A stretch of DNA of 64,000 nucleotides from positions 1 to 64,000 of the forward strand of contig JANNWG010000017.1 of the NCBI GenBank assembly GCA_031414695.1, written 5' to 3'. This DNA comes from UKL13-2 sp031414695 (GTDB taxonomy: Bacteria > Pseudomonadota > Gammaproteobacteria > Burkholderiales > Usitatibacteraceae). Below the pieces are notes generated by a model. That model saw nothing but the letters and a program-made list of their open reading frames with translations, did not search any database and was not told the DNA's origin. Within the stretch, counting starts at the first letter, position 1. Every line of letters begins with the position of its first letter. Below are positions 9,182-18,900 of this stretch, piece after piece. A program made the position numbers and the translations under genes.

Positions 9182-10459
9182 TTACTTACCTTTGACGGTC
9201 GTTTCGTTCGATGGCGGAATACCCGCTTTCAAAATGCGCCCCTGAATCGGCGTAATTTTTGCCGCACCAGTTGTGGCGGGCGCGCGTATTGCGCTGGCTC
9301 TCACGCCCGCAATCGCGGTTGGTGTAGCGCGACCAAAAGTAGATGCGCTTGATTGCGACGAGGCGGCGGTCTCAGTGGTATTGCAATCCGCAGCCGTTAA
9401 AGTCTGTGGTGATGCGGCACGAAAATCCCCCATTACCCCATTCACACCTTTGTAGGTACCAGCTAAAGTAATACGACGCTGGGTATCGGTTAAGAGCGTA
9501 TTTAGATTGCCGTTGACCACTTTGCTAGACGGCAGAGGCTCAATTTTCATAGAAGAAAATTTATCGTTACGGTCTTTACCAACATTGCTATTGCTACCGG
9601 TCAGCTCCATGTTCCAACCTTTGTAATTAGTGTCCTGATAAAGCGTGACTTTGGCGTTTCCAGTTACTTGCACGCCGGTGACTTCGTCATTGATATTCTT
9701 ATTGCTACCATCCCATTTTTGATCTTTGAAATTAGCGATGTTCTGTGTTTGCGAGCTGCTAAAGCATTTCTTTTTACCGCCATATCCACTGTTCTCATAC
9801 AGGCATACAGTGACGGTGCTGGCAGGCTTATCGTAATTTAATTCCACCGGTCCTGACACAAGTGCATCGGTCGACCAAGGGATATTGTTTAACTCTTTGG
9901 TTGCCACCACAAACTGCCACACCACCGATTGCATTGGGCCGACGGGCACGTCATTACCGACATTCCATGTGCGGGTTTTGGTTTGGGTTTTTTCTTCAGT
10001 TTTAGTGCCCGATATTTCAAATGATTGCGAAGCCGAGCCACTCAAGCCGATAGGACTTTGGTAGCCGACTTCGATAGTGGTGGTGCCACCCATGGTTTCG
10101 GATTTAGAAAATGTCTCTGAATTTTCAACGGACTCTGAAACATCAGCACGGCCAGTAATTTCACGATTATTGCAATTGGTGACACGGCCTTGCATGAGCA
10201 CCGATGGCACTTCAGGCACCACCGAGGGCAGTACAAATCGTAAGCCCGTCGTGTTGATATCACCTTTAAATTTAATACTCGATAGCGAGTAGCCATCGGA
10301 AGTACGTGCAGCGGTCGTCTTGAGTCGGCTCAATGTCTCAGCCACCGGATCAACGATGCGCGGCGCAGCTTGGACACTAAAGGTGGATGTGACTGCACAA
10401 GACATGAGTGATAAAGAAATAACACGCAATGTGCGCGAACGATTTTTGTAGGTTTGCAT
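9182..10459 (-). CDS. Secreted aerolysin/ETX-MTX2-like protein with beta-gamma-crystallin domain
   Basis: A 425-residue exported protein. The ATG at 10459 is preferred over the upstream start at 10516 because AAAGG lies 7 bases before it and the N-terminus is then a clean signal peptide (cleavage near SVQA-APR, about residue 31). Residues about 90-215 are Ser/Thr-rich alternating strands (SVENSETFSKSETMGGTTT, then GLSGSASQSFEISG, then VPVGPMQSVVWQFVVATKEL). This resembles the pore-forming region of aerolysin/ETX-MTX2 proteins. Residues about 215-310 form a beta-gamma-crystallin fold with two Greek-key motifs (VCLYENSGYGG and VTLYQDTNYKGW). Each ends in a calcium-type motif, NDEVTG and a consensus NDKFSS. 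The last 110 residues are Ala/Thr-rich. A pore-forming or membrane-binding role is inferred from fold resemblance. Confidence 0.65.
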   Translation of the reverse strand: MQTYKNRSRTLRVISLSLMSCAVTSTFSVQAAPRIVDPVAETLSRLKTTAARTSDGYSLSSIKFKGDINTTGLRFVLPSVVPEVPSVLMQGRVTNCNNREITGRADVSESVENSETFSKSETMGGTTTIEVGYQSPIGLSGSASQSFEISGTKTEEKTQTKTRTWNVGNDVPVGPMQSVVWQFVVATKELNNIPWSTDALVSGPVELNYDKPASTVTVCLYENSGYGGKKKCFSSSQTQNIANFKDQKWDGSNKNINDEVTGVQVTGNAKVTLYQDTNYKGWNMELTGSNSNVGKDRNDKFSSMKIEPLPSSKVVNGNLNTLLTDTQRRITLAGTYKGVNGVMGDFRAASPQTLTAADCNTTETAASSQSSASTFGRATPTAIAGVRASAIRAPATTGAAKITPIQGRILKAGIPPSNETTVKGK

Positions 10460-10607
10460 GATGATGCCTTTCAGAAAAAAGTAAGTGAGTAAAAGTGAAA
10501 ATGTGGAGTGTGCCAAGCTAAGGATATTTATTGAGTCGCCCTTAATTGATTAAGCGGATTGACTTGGTGCGACCTATCAAAACATCTAAATTTTTTTTAT
10601 CAATTGA

Positions 10608-11285
10608 TTAGCCAACGTATTGGCATGGCCAAGTTGCCAGTAAGCGCCCGTCAGCGGCGAGAGCATCGACATTGAACGCCACGCGATTAGCCGACATCGA
10701 TTTTGAGATTGTCGTTGCGTTACTTGCACTGACGCTTGTGGTGATGTCACGACCATCGCGACCATCTCGACCATCTCGAATAAGCAAATATCCATCGTGT
10801 GCGTCAATACGAATACCGGCTTTCGGCAGCGCAGTGTTGCCGCACCAAATATTTTTTGCGTTAATTACTGCTTCGACGTTGACTTGAACATTGTCGATTG
10901 CAGGCGATAGCACTGATGAGATGCCAGGACACATGCGCTCACCCGTCTTACAACAAAAATGCGCGCCTGCTGGCAAGTGGCGCAGTGTCGGATTAGCGGC
11001 TATAGCAGCGCCATTCAGTGCCGCCGCTGTGCCGACACGCATAGTTTGTTGTTTGGTCTTGTTATAAACACAAAACCCAAAAGGCGCGACGCCAACTGGC
11101 GTTGGTTGTGGTACGAGTGATGGCGCTGGCGTGACAGCATAGGAGGGGCGCACAAATAAAATTAGCGTGATCACACAAATGACGTGCAACAAAAAAGACG
11201 GTAAACGATTGCATATTTCTATATGAACAGTGTGAACGACGCGAACAACGTTCAGCGTATTAGTTTGAACTTGGGTCATGAGCAT
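10608..11285 (-). CDS. Secreted Cys-containing protein of unknown function
   Basis: A 225-residue protein that I do not recognise. A hydrophobic segment (FLLHVICVITLILFV, about residues 31-45) precedes SYAVTPAP, consistent with a signal peptide after a long basic N-region. The true start may therefore be internal. The mature part holds several cysteines (GFCVYNK, AHFCCKTGERMCPG, IWCGN, TWPCQY) that could form disulfides, plus a tandem RDGRDGRDGRD from a 9-base repeat near 10748-10775. It lies 148 bases upstream of the aerolysin-like gene on the same strand, so a joint secreted role is possible. Confidence 0.55.
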   Translation of the reverse strand: MLMTQVQTNTLNVVRVVHTVHIEICNRLPSFLLHVICVITLILFVRPSYAVTPAPSLVPQPTPVGVAPFGFCVYNKTKQQTMRVGTAAALNGAAIAANPTLRHLPAGAHFCCKTGERMCPGISSVLSPAIDNVQVNVEAVINAKNIWCGNTALPKAGIRIDAHDGYLLIRDGRDGRDGRDITTSVSASNATTISKSMSANRVAFNVDALAADGRLLATWPCQYVG

Positions 11286-11448
11286 CTACGTTTAAAAAAG
11301 CCAAATTGAGACATTTCAATTTGCCTTACTGTTTTAAGCGTAATTACACGGGTCAGACTATCAAGTGCTAGCAAATGCGCGCTATTGGGATAGGGGCGAT
11401 TGTTGTTAACTGTGCCGACTGTTCAACAGACCACGGATTGACACTACA

Positions 11449-14400
11449 CTAGCGCGATGCGCTAAGCGACATCAGGGCTGTCATTTTTGCGTGATCAGGC
11501 GCATTTGTTGCGAGCTGAGGCGTCATTCGCGGGGCGATTTCTCGCGCCAGTGTTGCAGCCGCGACATTGTCCCCAGCACGTGCTAGTGCTTGCGCCACAT
11601 CCATCTCGGTGCGCAAGGTATGTAAATGCGATTTACCAAATTCGGCGCTCGCAAGTGGCACGCGCAATCGCCATAAATTTACAGTGGGCGTCCAATCAGA
11701 CGCCGTATTTTGTACCAACATGGTTTCAGCAAGCATCGCGCGTGCACGTAGATACGCGAGATGCGAGGTTTTACGACGCGAAATAATATTGACATCCACG
11801 TTTTGTAGTCGTGTTTGCGCGCGCGTGACGGCGGCTGATTCAATATCGTTGACGGCAAGACTCACGAGCGTGTCTTGCGTATCAATATTGTTAACACCTA
11901 GCTTGGTCAATCTTGTTTGGTAAGCACGCGTCAATAGCGTCTCAGCCTCACCAAATTTTGCGCGTTTTAAGAGTAGGCGTCCTAGATTATGCTCAAGGCG
12001 TGCAACGGATAAATCATCTGCAGCCAAGCGTGCCGTGCGCGCCGCTAACGACACACGATAATTATCTTCAGCACGCGCTAAGTCACCGATTTCTTCATAC
12101 AGCGTCGCTAGATTATTAACGGCCACTGCGTAGCTGACAGGCCGACGGCCACTGGTGTCAGCGGACCTTGCAGGATTATTCATTGCCTCAAGATAGCGTG
12201 TTGTCGCTTCGCGGTAGCGCCCCATATCGTGTAACACAGATGCCCATTCATTCGCGGCAGCGGCGACTAACTCACTCGTCTCACCATGCAACAGTAATCG
12301 TGTTTGATGCGCTTCTGCAAGCAGCGGCTCTGCATCATTTAATCGTCGTTGTCGACCAAGCAAATTTGCCAACACCACAATTGTATTGAGTGTTTTTGGA
12401 TGACGTTTACCAAAAAGTTGATTTTTAATCGCGAGTGAACGACGATAGTATTCTTCTGCCATTTGGTTTTCAGCAGGTTCAATGCTGCGCGAATAGTTGA
12501 TACCCAAATTATGTAAGGTAGAAGCAACTTCTTCTGAATTAACACCGAGTAGCGTCTCACGCGTGGCGAGCGAATCGTTTAAAAAGCCACGCGCTTCAGC
12601 CTGACGACTTAATCCGTTGAGGGCGACGCCAAGCGTGTTTTGCGCATCTGCAATGCGTAGCTGATGCACTTTCATATCAGTGACGGGTAAGGCTTGACGA
12701 ATGGCTAACGACTGTCTTGCGCTGATCTCGCCAGCAGCCGAGTTTTCGCTATTATGTTCAACAATGGCTAATCGACCAAGTGCTGTCGCGCGATGCGCGG
12801 CGTTACCTGTAATAGCACGCGACTCGATGTCAATGACTTCGCGGTAAAGCGCCTTGGCTTCATTGCTGAGGCCAATATTTTCATGAATGCGGCCAAGCAC
12901 TAATAACAGGCTTGATTTGAATTCCGCTTGCTCGAGTGGCAGTTTGGCGATGCGTTCACGACCGCGTGATAGTAAATCACTTGCAGATATTTTAGGGTTG
13001 CCGCCAAGGTTAGGGTCGGCACCGTCAAACAGGGAGAATAAAAAATCACGCGCTTCACGGGTGTTGGCACTTTCTATTTGTGTTTTGGTTTCAGCTTGTA
13101 GTGCTCTCAGCGTTTCGACACGACTCAATGCTTCGGCTCGTAGCGCACGGTCACGTCCACTGACGGCGGCTTTGCGCGACTCTATTGCCTCAAGCTCTCG
13201 CTGTGTTGCACGCAACTCAGACACCTGTGCGCGATCACGCTCTGCGCGTGCAAGGTCTTCCGCGCTAAGGGCGCGCGCGAGCTCAGTCGCCGCCATTTTC
13301 TCCGCACGTAATGCGCGGTCACGTTCACGTACCAAGCCATGTGTAAAACCAACCGCGCCAATAAGTAATGCGCTGATGGCTAACATGGCAGGCCAGCGAC
13401 GCATCAACATTTTCTGCAATTGATAAGCTAAGCTGCCATCAAATGCTGATACGGGCTGTAATGTTAAGAGTCGGATTAAATCCGCACGCATCTCGCCTGC
13501 GCTGCGGTAGCGCACACTGATATCGGCGTGCGTAGCCCGACTAATGATGGCATTGACTTCGCGTAAGGAAAGGGGTTTTTTACGGTCACTGCGGCTTGTA
13601 AATTCGGTCACTAATTCACGTAACACAACGCCCAAACTATAAATGTCAGTGGCCGTTGATAGCGGCATGCCTTGGCGCTGCTCAGGGCTCGCATAGCGCG
13701 GTGTGAAAATACTCTCGCGTATTTTGTTGATTCCTAACGTAGTGCCGTCGGCCTCAGTGCGGCTCACCATTTCGGCAATACCAAAATCTAACAGCTTGGG
13801 ACGATTATCACGATCAACCAAAATATTGGCGGGCTTTAAGTCGCAATGTAATATTAGTTTTTGGTGTGCGTATGACACGGCCTCAAGCACCGATACCATC
13901 AGCCCTACGATATCTTTTAAGCTAGCGGTCAGTTTCAGGCAATGTGCGCTGATATCAAGTCCATCGACATAATCCATCACAATATATGGCTTGCCATCAT
14001 CTGCCGTGCCGCCGTCAATGAGGCGCGCAATGTGCGGGTGTTCTAGGGCGGCCAGCGTTTGTCGTTCTGCGACTAAACGGGCTGCGGCGTTTGTAGTTGA
14101 GAAACCTGACAAAAATTTAATCGCTACCGTCTGCTGAAATTGACCGTCAACGCGCTCCGCGCGATATACCGCGCCCATGCCTCCTTGACCAATTTTGTCT
14201 TTAAGTGTCCAAGCGCCAACGCGCGTGCCGCTACGCGATATACGCGTCTCTGACTGTAAGTTAGAGAGCATTGCGCTGACTGGGTTGGTAGGTGTGAAAT
14301 TACTTTTATCTTTATCGAGCAATCGGCGCACCGCGATGCGTTCGTCATCGGTCGCGTCCAGTGCGGCAATCGATGCATCTAACAAAAATCTATCTGCATC

Positions 14401-14508
14401 CGTCTCATGCGGCATGTCGCATACTGCGGCAAATAATGTTTTTAGACGCGTGAGTGCGACACTGCTTTCATCAGCATGTGCATTGACTGGTGAGGCAAGA
14501 TTAGCCAA
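11449..14508 (-). CDS. Ser/Thr protein kinase with transmembrane helix and TPR domain
   Basis: About 1019 residues. The kinase domain is at about 100-350 with glycine loop GQGGMGAVY (108-116), catalytic lysine in VAIK (Lys131), catalytic loop HCDLKPAN (221-228), DFG (241-243) and SPEQ. The catalytic loop has Cys where HRD kinases have Arg, making it a non-RD form. A coiled coil (about 390-490, rich in RERDRALRAE-type units) follows a membrane helix (about 372-392). From about 500 on are many kinesin-light-chain-like TPRs (ALYREV, LHNLGINYSRS, AEEYYRRSLAIK). The family couples extracytoplasmic or protein-binding TPRs to cytosolic phosphorylation. The start is a weak TTG at 14508 overlapping the sigma-factor gene by 8 bases, so the exact N-terminus is uncertain. 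Confidence 0.9.
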   Translation of the reverse strand: MANLASPVNAHADESSVALTRLKTLFAAVCDMPHETDADRFLLDASIAALDATDDERIAVRRLLDKDKSNFTPTNPVSAMLSNLQSETRISRSGTRVGAWTLKDKIGQGGMGAVYRAERVDGQFQQTVAIKFLSGFSTTNAAARLVAERQTLAALEHPHIARLIDGGTADDGKPYIVMDYVDGLDISAHCLKLTASLKDIVGLMVSVLEAVSYAHQKLILHCDLKPANILVDRDNRPKLLDFGIAEMVSRTEADGTTLGINKIRESIFTPRYASPEQRQGMPLSTATDIYSLGVVLRELVTEFTSRSDRKKPLSLREVNAIISRATHADISVRYRSAGEMRADLIRLLTLQPVSAFDGSLAYQLQKMLMRRWPAMLAISALLIGAVGFTHGLVRERDRALRAEKMAATELARALSAEDLARAERDRAQVSELRATQRELEAIESRKAAVSGRDRALRAEALSRVETLRALQAETKTQIESANTREARDFLFSLFDGADPNLGGNPKISASDLLSRGRERIAKLPLEQAEFKSSLLLVLGRIHENIGLSNEAKALYREVIDIESRAITGNAAHRATALGRLAIVEHNSENSAAGEISARQSLAIRQALPVTDMKVHQLRIADAQNTLGVALNGLSRQAEARGFLNDSLATRETLLGVNSEEVASTLHNLGINYSRSIEPAENQMAEEYYRRSLAIKNQLFGKRHPKTLNTIVVLANLLGRQRRLNDAEPLLAEAHQTRLLLHGETSELVAAAANEWASVLHDMGRYREATTRYLEAMNNPARSADTSGRRPVSYAVAVNNLATLYEEIGDLARAEDNYRVSLAARTARLAADDLSVARLEHNLGRLLLKRAKFGEAETLLTRAYQTRLTKLGVNNIDTQDTLVSLAVNDIESAAVTRAQTRLQNVDVNIISRRKTSHLAYLRARAMLAETMLVQNTASDWTPTVNLWRLRVPLASAEFGKSHLHTLRTEMDVAQALARAGDNVAAATLAREIAPRMTPQLATNAPDHAKMTALMSLSASR

Positions 14509-15124
14509 TCTCAGTACCTAGCCGATCAGATAGCCAAGCGCGTGCAAAGCGAAGCTCGCGGTCAACCGTTGGTATTGATAAATTAATAAGGGATGCGATT
14601 TCTTCGCGCGACAAACCCGCAAAGTAAGTTAAGTGCAATATTTCAGCACCACGCGTATCAATTAAAGCGAAAGCCGTCAGCGCTTCATCAAGTGCGATTA
14701 AATCGGTAATCACCGACTCTTCCGCATTTAGCGCGTGTGATAGCGTAACGTGCACCGCGCCGCCGCCGCGTTTATCAGCACGTCGCGCCCGCGCCCGATC
14801 TACCAAAATGGTGCGCATATGTAGCGAGATAGTGGCAAAAAAATGCGCACGATTTTTCCACATTGCATCATCAACAGGTGTGGTGAGTGCAGCTGCAGTC
14901 TCTCGATCCGCGCGATGAAATCCTTGCTCCATGATCACTAACAAGGCTTCATTCAAGAGATCCGCTGGGGTGATGGTGGCGTTGTCTTCTCCACGCATCC
15001 GCGACTCAGCCATTTTGGTTAAGTCATGCATGATTTCAGCCTGCACCCGATCAAATGCGCTCGCGTCGCCATCGCGCCAGCGGTTCAATATTTGGGTCAG
15101 TGAAGAAGATGTGTTGTTATTCAT
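14501..15124 (-). CDS. ECF-type RNA polymerase sigma factor, kinase-associated family
   Basis: A 207-residue protein with sigma-2-like and sigma-4-like halves. The N-terminal half includes DLTKMAESRMRGEDN and the DLLNEALLVI helix. It continues with ATISLHMRTILVDRARARRA and ends in the helix-turn-helix LSREEIASLINLSIPTVDR at about 170-190. It resembles the ECF family (TIGR02999-like) that occurs beside Ser/Thr kinases with TPRs. Translational overlap with the kinase gene supports a partnership in which the kinase controls the sigma factor by phosphorylation; that mechanism is inferred. The ATG at 15124 is clear. The 260 bases upstream to the IS-like end at 15402 must hold its promoter, but I see no convincing -35/-10 pair. 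Confidence 0.88.
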   Translation of the reverse strand: MNNNTSSSLTQILNRWRDGDASAFDRVQAEIMHDLTKMAESRMRGEDNATITPADLLNEALLVIMEQGFHRADRETAAALTTPVDDAMWKNRAHFFATISLHMRTILVDRARARRADKRGGGAVHVTLSHALNAEESVITDLIALDEALTAFALIDTRGAEILHLTYFAGLSREEIASLINLSIPTVDRELRFARAWLSDRLGTEIG

Positions 15125-15383
15125 TTTTAAAATGCGGCCTGTTGAAATTGCACTTATTAGGGAAAATGTGCAATTGTTGATTTTGCCGGAAACACGTCAG
15201 CAGAGCTGGAAAGCTAAAAATTGTAAACGTAATGTTGGGGTGTGTGATTTACACTAAAACGATAAAATTATCGGCGTTAAGAATGATGAAATTGTAATGT
15301 GGCGCATGTCGTTACAGTATGCTGCAGGATAATGCCTTTCCTACGCGCTGGTAGCAACATGTCGTAGCAACAATATGTTATTT

Positions 15384-15402
15384 CACTAGTGTCCCAACGT
15401 TT
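15384..15402. repeat. Terminal inverted repeat of a decayed IS element, left
   Basis: The 19-base string CACTAGTGTCCCAACGTTT is an exact reverse complement of 21229-21247. It lies 172 bases before the transposase-like ATG at 15556. The right copy lies 175 bases before its own transposase-like ATG, the spacing expected of IS termini. Confidence 0.7.
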
Positions 15403-15555
15403 CTACGTTAAACCACTTTAAGCGAATGATTTTATTGGGGAATTTGGTTTTTTTGTTTGGTGACGACTTGAATTTCATGAGCCAGACTAATAGTCTTTTG
15501 TGCCTAGCTGCGAAGGCTCCCCGTGTACCAAGGCAAGCTCGTCTTCGCACAACTC

Positions 15556-15690
15556 ATGGCGCATCTTCCGCTTGGTGCGTTCGCACGCATGGTGGCTGCG
15601 CATCGTGGGCAACACAAGGTTAAGGATTTCTCTTGCTTCGACCAGTTTCACGCAATGGCCTTAGCGCAACTGGCGCGGCGTCCTTTTTAG
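15556..15690 (+). pseudogene. IS4-type (DUF4372-like) transposase, N-terminal remnant
   Basis: Forty-four codons read MAHLPLGAFARMVAAHRGQ, then HKVKDFSCFDQFHAMALAQL, and stop at TAG 15688. This matches the N-terminal domain of DUF4372-carrying IS4 transposases and the remnant on the opposite strand at 21.07 kb (shared HLP..AF, HR..HKV, F.C.DQ, AQL). The catalytic domain is missing. From 15691 to about 15862 I find no recognisable gene. Confidence 0.65.
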
Positions 15691-15862
15691 TAAATCCCTT
15701 CCACCTTGAACGAAATCTTTCGCGTATTGAGCCTGAATCTGTTCGAATCGACGCCAAAGCGAACCCTGCTAAAACCTTACCTCGAACCAGACTCGCCCCA
15801 AGACTCGTCAGCACTAGGCTCCGCTCTTCTAATCGCTGGGATAGAAGTGACGGCAAACTACT

Positions 15863-15927
15863 AAAGTCTTTATTCCACGCTCATTTACAGACATTTAGTG
15901 TTGAATATGCCCGCCAATAGGCGAGTT
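15863..15927. repeat. Family A palindrome, copy 4
   Basis: The right arm GCCCGCCAATAGGCGAGTT is canonical, while the left arm AAAGTCTTTATTCCACGCTC is diverged. It lies 27 bases downstream of the stop of the YVTN-repeat gene. Confidence 0.65.
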
Positions 15928-15954
15928 ACAATAATTAATCATCGCAAAAAGAAT

Positions 15955-18900
15955 TTACTCCACCACCACCCCACCCACTGGTGCCATGCCTGCATTATCA
16001 ATGATGATGGGCTGATTGATGACGATACGATTCATCAGCCATAGTGTGAGTGTGCCATCCGCTTTTTTCCACACAATATCCATCGTGCCATCACCATCAA
16101 AGTCGCCTGCGGCGTAGAACTGGGTGGTGGCTACCACGGTTGGCAGAGCCGCATCTAGCACAATGGTTGTGCCATTCATGAGCCATGCCTTAACACGGCC
16201 GGTTGCGTCTTTGAAGAGAATATCGCCTTTGCCGTCAGTGTTGATGTCACCTAACTTGATGATGCTATAACCCGCTGGCAATTGACCAAGTCGCTCGTTG
16301 ATCCATGTGCGGTTAGTCTTGGAGGTAAGGCTACGAATTTCATTGCTCGGACTTAACCAAATCAAATCCGCCATGCCGTCGCCACCTAAATCAACACCAC
16401 CCACGAGTGACCAACTTAATGGTGCACCACCACGGTGTTTGACTTCGTTGATATTGAGAGTAGCTGCATTGTTACCAGCGCTATTGCCTGCATACCACGC
16501 AAAGATAACGCCGCTGTCGTTAGTGCCAGGCTTTAAGTAGCGCCACACCATGTCTGCCTTATCATCGCCGTCTAAGTCGGTGACGGCTTCGAGTGACCAG
16601 TCGGCTCTAGCGCGGCGTAACAGAGTTTGAGTCATGGCGAATTCCGCAAAGACTTCCTCACTAGCATTACGCGTCACAAGCTGCGTGCGGCCAATACCTG
16701 CCATGTCACCTGCACCAAGCAGCGCTTTATCTGTGCCAACATCGGCAATCGAGGTAAAGCTAAATTTTTGTGTGACGATGTTGTAGCGGCCAAGTTGGCT
16801 TACTACGGCTGATTTAGTGGAGAGTTTGTCAATTGGCTCTGAAGAGGGGGTAGCAACAGTACCGCGCAGTAATATCTGCGCGAAGCCCTGACCATCCATA
16901 TCAATCTGATTACGCAACGCCAATGGCACATCAGAGATAGCCACCAGACTACCTGCTGAGACTTCACTCGCGCTGGTCGTACCCTGTGCCGCCACTGTGC
17001 AGCGATAGCGTCCGGCAGGTAGCTTGTCGAGCGTTGCGCTGAGCGTGACTGCCTGTGCATGAGCCAACACTGTTGTTTGTGCGGCTGCACCGTTGTTACT
17101 CCCTGCTTCACTTAGGCAGTAAAGACGATAGGTCTGTATTGGGTTGGCACTGCTGCTAGTGGATGCGTTGAATTGGCACTGAATCGCACTGATACCTGCG
17201 ACCATACATTGCAGATTCACAGGCGTGCTCGGTGGTGGTGGTGGCGGTGGGAAGCCGATGGCGATGTTGCGATCGACATTGGTGGCAGCGAGGTAATTGG
17301 TATTGCCGGTTTGACTGGCGCGGATGGTGCAAGTGCCAGTGACGTTACTGACTAAGGTGATGGTAACCCCATTCATGCCAGTGCTGGTACAGATGGTGGG
17401 CGTGAGCGTGGTGAAGGTGACCACATTGCCTGATGCACCACCCGTGGCATTAACGGTAAAGGCGGGGGCGTTGAATAGTATGCTGGCAATAGGATTAAAG
17501 GTGATGACTTGTAGGGCTTGGGTGATGGCGATCGACTGTGTGACTTGCGGTGCAGCATTGAAGTTAGCATCACCCGCTTGATTCGCCGCGATGATGCAAG
17601 TACCTACTGTAACTATCGTCACGGTGCTGCCAGACACCGTACAGACGCTAGTGGTTTGCGAAGTGAAGGCAACCGTTAACGCTGAACTTGCCGTCGCTGA
17701 CACCATGAACGTTCCTGATGCTACAAAATTCACCGGGCCGGGGTTAGCACCAACGGTAATTGCCTGCAACGCAGGATCAACGACAGAAAACGCAAGTGCT
17801 ACTACACTACCCACCATCGGGCTGTTGGCCGAACCGTTGCCTGTGCTGCCGCCCGTCGCTCCGCCTTCAAGGCTATCTACCGCGTAGGCGAGCAAGACGT
17901 GATCGCCTTTGGCAAGCGTAGGTAAGGTGGCGCTGAAAGGACCAGGTCCTGTGCCCGTGGCTTGTGTCCACGCACCAGTACCACTATTGAGCTGGTAGTA
18001 AACCGTGCGAATGGCAGGCCTCTGCGGCGCGTAAAGGCTAGACGCGGTGAATGTGAATGACGGCGTTGTATTGCTCGTTGTGTTGCTGAAACCAACGATG
18101 AATGCGCTACTTGATATCACTGTGGTCAACGGCAGTGTGGTGTCGGCGCTTGGGGTAATGATGGTGACGTTGTTGCTGGCGAAATTCGTCACGTAGATTT
18201 TATTGGTCACTGGGCTCACGGCGATGGCGAACGGGTTCGTCCCCGCCGCGACAGTGGTGGGGCTATTAGTCGCGCCGTCGATCACGGTGATGTTGTTGCT
18301 ATTGAGATTCGCCACGTAGATTTTATTGGTCACGGGGTTGATGGTGATGGCAAACGGATTCGTCCCTGCAGCGACAGTGGTGGTGCTATTAGCCGCACCG
18401 TCGATCACGGTGACGCTGCTGCTGGCGAAATTCGCCACATAGATTGTATTGGTTACGGGGTTCACGGCGATGGCAAACGGGGTCGTCTCCGCCGCGACAG
18501 TGGCGGGGGTATTAGTCGCCCCGTCGATCACAGTGACGTCGTTGCTGACCTGATTCGCCACATAGATTGTATTGGTCACGGGGTTCACGGCGATGGCAAA
18601 CGGGTTCGTCCCCGCCGCGACAGTGATGAGGTTATTAGTCGCCGCGTCGATCACGGTGACGTCGTTGCTGTTGAAATTCGCCACATAGATTGTATTAGTC
18701 ACGGGGTTGATGGCGATGGCCCTCGGGCTCGTTCCCGTAGCGACTGTGGTGGTGCTATTAGTCGCCCCGTCGATCACAGTGACGCTGCTGCTGCCGAAAT
18801 TCGCCACGTAGATTTTATTGGTCGCGGGATTCACGGCGACGGCTGCCGGGTTCGTCCCCGCAGCGACAGTGGTGGGGCTATTTGTCGCCCCGTCGATCAC

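Noticed and set aside
12887..13423. A 178-residue Ser/Arg-rich plus-strand frame
   Set aside because: It is antisense to the coiled-coil part of the kinase, and its composition follows from that region.
15691..15862. A possible small gene or tRNA between the left IS remnant and family A copy 4 (a GTTCGAATC string occurs near 15739)
   Set aside because: No cloverleaf could be drawn around GTTCGAATC, and the open frames on both strands look random.
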